From Gemmatimonadota bacterium (lineage in GTDB: Bacteria; Gemmatimonadota; Gemmatimonadetes; Longimicrobiales; Gaopeijiaceae): DNA of 8,224 bases. The position numbers and the translations under genes were made by a program. Location of the stretch: assembly GCA_018678395.1 (NCBI GenBank), contig JAHHMJ010000274.1, positions 1-8,224 of the forward strand, in the 5' to 3' direction. The notes under the pieces are model-generated. The model made no database searches, was not told the DNA's origin, and saw only the letters and a list, made by a program, of their open reading frames with translations. Of this stretch, positions 5,421 to 8,224 are shown in pieces. The number at the start of each line of letters is the position of its first letter. Positions within the stretch are counted from its first letter, which is position 1.

Positions 5421-6839
5421 ATGAACACGACGACGACCTCGCGGACACTGGCCGTTACCGCCTTCACCGCTTTGAGTCTTGGTTTGGCCGCGCCCGTGGC
5501 GACCCAGGAGCCCGCGCCCGCCGCACCCCCGCCCGGGGCCCCGACGCTCGACTCCGTAGTCGCGGAGGATCTGACCAGTTTCGCCACGGGGATGGTCGCC
5601 GGCGTAGTGGTTCAGGGAGAGCTCGACTTCCTCGCGGCATGGGGAACACCGGACCGCCAGTCGACCGATTCGCTCGAGGCCACGTCGCTGCTGGCCTCCC
5701 CGGGCATGACCGAGATTCTGGTCGCGGTGACGGTGCGCGCCCTCGGGGCGGCCGGCCTGCTGGACCCGCAGGCGCCGCTCTCGCGGATCCTCGCCGAAGC
5801 GACGGGACGTCTCGGCCAGGTGACCCTCGATCAACTTCTGTCCCACACCTCCGGGCTGGACAACGCGGCGGTCCCCGCCGGTCGTACATGGGCGGAGGCG
5901 CTGGACGGTCTCGGTGACGACGCGTTCGTGGCCGAACCGGGCGAGGTCTTCTCGGCGTCCCGGTACTCGTACCCCCTCGCCGCCCGGGTCCTGGAACGCG
6001 CCGTGGGCATGCCGTTCGCCGAGATCGCGACGCAGGCGGTCCTCACGCCGCTGGGAATGGGCCGCTCGACGTTCGACCTGGATACCGCGCGTGAACGCGG
6101 CCTGACCACCGGATACCGGTTCGACGGAAGCGGCCCCGTCGCGGTCGAGCCGGTCGAACGAGCCGCGGGACTGCCGGTGCTCTTCACGTCGACGCCGGAT
6201 GTCCTCCAGTTGTTGAGTGCCTGGATGTCCGGTGGCATCCGTGGCTCCTCACCGCTGGGTGCGGCACCCGCCGACGTACCCCGCATGGATCCGGCCCGGC
6301 ACTTCAGCGACGGGTTGACGCAGGACGTGGAGGCCCTCGTCCCGCAGGCTGCGATCAACCGCGACGACCTGGGGTTCCGTACGACGATCCATCTCTACCC
6401 GGAGCAGGAGACCGGCCTCTTCATCTGGGCGAACGGACCCGTGCCCGGACGGACGATCGTGTGGATCCGCAGCCTGCTGGCAGAGGCGGTCGGTGACGTG
6501 GAGACGTCGATGGCCAGCCAGGGGATCCCGGTCCGACGCACCGTCGACCCCACGTTCATGCCGGACGGTCTGGACGATCTCGCCGAGTGGGTCGGATTGT
6601 ACCGGAACGGGTCGGCGCTGATCGGCCTCCAGTTCTCGGAAGGTCAGTTGCGCTTCTTCGACGGCGAGGAGACGTACCCGCTCCAGGGCGTCGGTCCGGC
6701 GACGTTCGCCTACGTCGGAGAGAGCACCAGCGGCCCCCCGCTACAGCTGCTGCGTCTGGGCGATCGCTTGATTGTTCTGTACGGCAACCTCGCATACGCC
6801 TGGGAGAGCGCCGAAGTGACCGCTCCCGGCGGGGGCTGA
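5421..6839 (+). CDS. Secreted beta-lactamase/S12-fold protein lacking catalytic residues (probable pseudoenzyme)
   Basis: 472-residue exported protein of the serine beta-lactamase/D-alanyl-carboxypeptidase fold (Pfam Beta-lactamase type, class C-like). A signal peptide (hydrophobic core about 9-27) is followed by a Pro/Ala linker, the core domain from about 45, and a C-terminal beta-rich extension (about 380-465, WVGLYRNGSALIGLQFSEGQ) common in this family. Family landmarks are clear: LLDPQAPLSRIL, LSHTSGLD at 140-147, ERAVGMPF, TPLGMG and IWANG. The active site is not intact. The SxxK position reads S93-P-G-M96, and the YxN position reads A179-S-R181, exactly 86 residues on, the same spacing as Ser64-Tyr150 in AmpC. 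I find no HxG or KTG motif before the late strand, and no lysine or cysteine anywhere in the protein. Hydrolysis by the usual mechanism seems impossible, so a binding, scaffolding or redox-partner role with the upstream cytochrome is more likely. Fold confident; inactivity strongly inferred. Confidence 0.88.
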   Translation: MNTTTTSRTLAVTAFTALSLGLAAPVATQEPAPAAPPPGAPTLDSVVAEDLTSFATGMVAGVVVQGELDFLAAWGTPDRQSTDSLEATSLLASPGMTEILVAVTVRALGAAGLLDPQAPLSRILAEATGRLGQVTLDQLLSHTSGLDNAAVPAGRTWAEALDGLGDDAFVAEPGEVFSASRYSYPLAARVLERAVGMPFAEIATQAVLTPLGMGRSTFDLDTARERGLTTGYRFDGSGPVAVEPVERAAGLPVLFTSTPDVLQLLSAWMSGGIRGSSPLGAAPADVPRMDPARHFSDGLTQDVEALVPQAAINRDDLGFRTTIHLYPEQETGLFIWANGPVPGRTIVWIRSLLAEAVGDVETSMASQGIPVRRTVDPTFMPDGLDDLAEWVGLYRNGSALIGLQFSEGQLRFFDGEETYPLQGVGPATFAYVGESTSGPPLQLLRLGDRLIVLYGNLAYAWESAEVTAPGGG

Positions 6840-6843
6840 CAGG

Positions 6844-6869
6844 CCGACCGAGGAGGCCCCCTCGGTCGG
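6844..6869 (+). terminator. Hairpin after the cytochrome/beta-lactamase-fold operon
   Basis: Perfect 10-bp stem CCGACCGAGG/CCTCGGTCGG with a 6-base loop, starting 5 bases after the stop codon. The following TGCGTTCACC is only weakly U-rich, so termination may be partial. The repeat is symmetric, but a plus-strand role fits the genes. Confidence 0.6.
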
Positions 6870-7014
6870 TGCGTTCACCGCCCCACCCCCGTGGGACCCG
6901 CTGAATCGGTAGATTGGTCGGTCCCCGCCGCCCCGCGGGTCGTGGGCCGCCGTCCCGACGGCGCGCTCGCGAACGCAGGCCGGAGCCCCGCATCGCCCGT
7001 ACCATCCACGCGTC
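6870..7014 (+). promoter_or_regulatory. Upstream region of ettA, possibly leaderless start
   Basis: No Shine-Dalgarno sequence precedes the ettA ATG. TACCAT at 7000-7005 ends nine bases before the ATG, the spacing expected for a -10 box of a leaderless mRNA; TAGATT at 6910-6915 is an alternative -10 giving a leader of about 95 bases, which would contain a 6-bp hairpin at 6948-6963. No convincing -35 for either. Confidence 0.25.

Positions 7015-8224
<1,210 letters not shown>

Noticed and set aside
4892..5587. Minus-strand ORF (231 codons) across the cytochrome gene
   Set aside because: It covers both CxxCH motifs and the signal peptide of the next gene in antisense; no independent support.
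5421..6839. Calling this gene an active beta-lactamase or resistance gene
   Set aside because: Catalytic Lys and Tyr are missing and there is no lysine in the protein; the S12-like fold alone does not imply beta-lactam resistance.

Overview
The window is very GC-rich bacterial DNA, with G or C at most third codon positions. It carries a secreted S9 peptidase, a lipoprotein cytochrome of the c' type, a secreted protein of the serine beta-lactamase fold, and the bacterial translation factor EttA. Secreted S9 peptidases, c-type cytochrome lipoproteins and beta-lactamase-fold proteins of these kinds recall Gemmatimonadota or a related Gram-negative lineage. That placement is inferred from gene content and protein style; no marker gene in the window settles it. 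I see no mobile element, CRISPR array, tRNA or rRNA.

Layout. (1) Positions 1-1931, minus strand: an ABC exporter half-transporter cut by the left edge just before its signature motif. It has an unusual soluble N-terminal region of about 165 residues, probably a PH-like domain. (2) 1932-2473: a 542-base gap that is not empty. On the minus strand it holds a probable terminator for the upstream peptidase gene, a leader with three consecutive small hairpins, a 58-codon ORF with coding-like third positions, and a 16-bp perfect hairpin that looks like a terminator. This reads as a small, previously unlabelled transcription unit. (3) 2474-4513, minus strand: a secreted S9 prolyl-oligopeptidase-family enzyme with a complete Ser-Asp-His triad. 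(4) 4514-4726: divergent promoter region. (5) 4727-6839, plus strand: a two-gene unit made of a diheme cytochrome c'-like lipoprotein and, 25 bases later, a secreted class C beta-lactamase/S12-fold protein. The second protein has lost the catalytic Lys of SxxK and the Tyr/Asn of YxN, and contains no lysine at all. A 10-bp hairpin follows. (6) 7015 to the right edge, plus strand: ettA, an ABC-F translation factor, cut by the edge.

How it fits together. The exporter, peptidase and EttA look like unrelated neighbours. The two places most worth attention are the cytochrome plus dead-hydrolase gene pair, which suggests a periplasmic or outer-surface binding or redox module rather than a beta-lactam enzyme, and the small transcription unit between the peptidase and the exporter.
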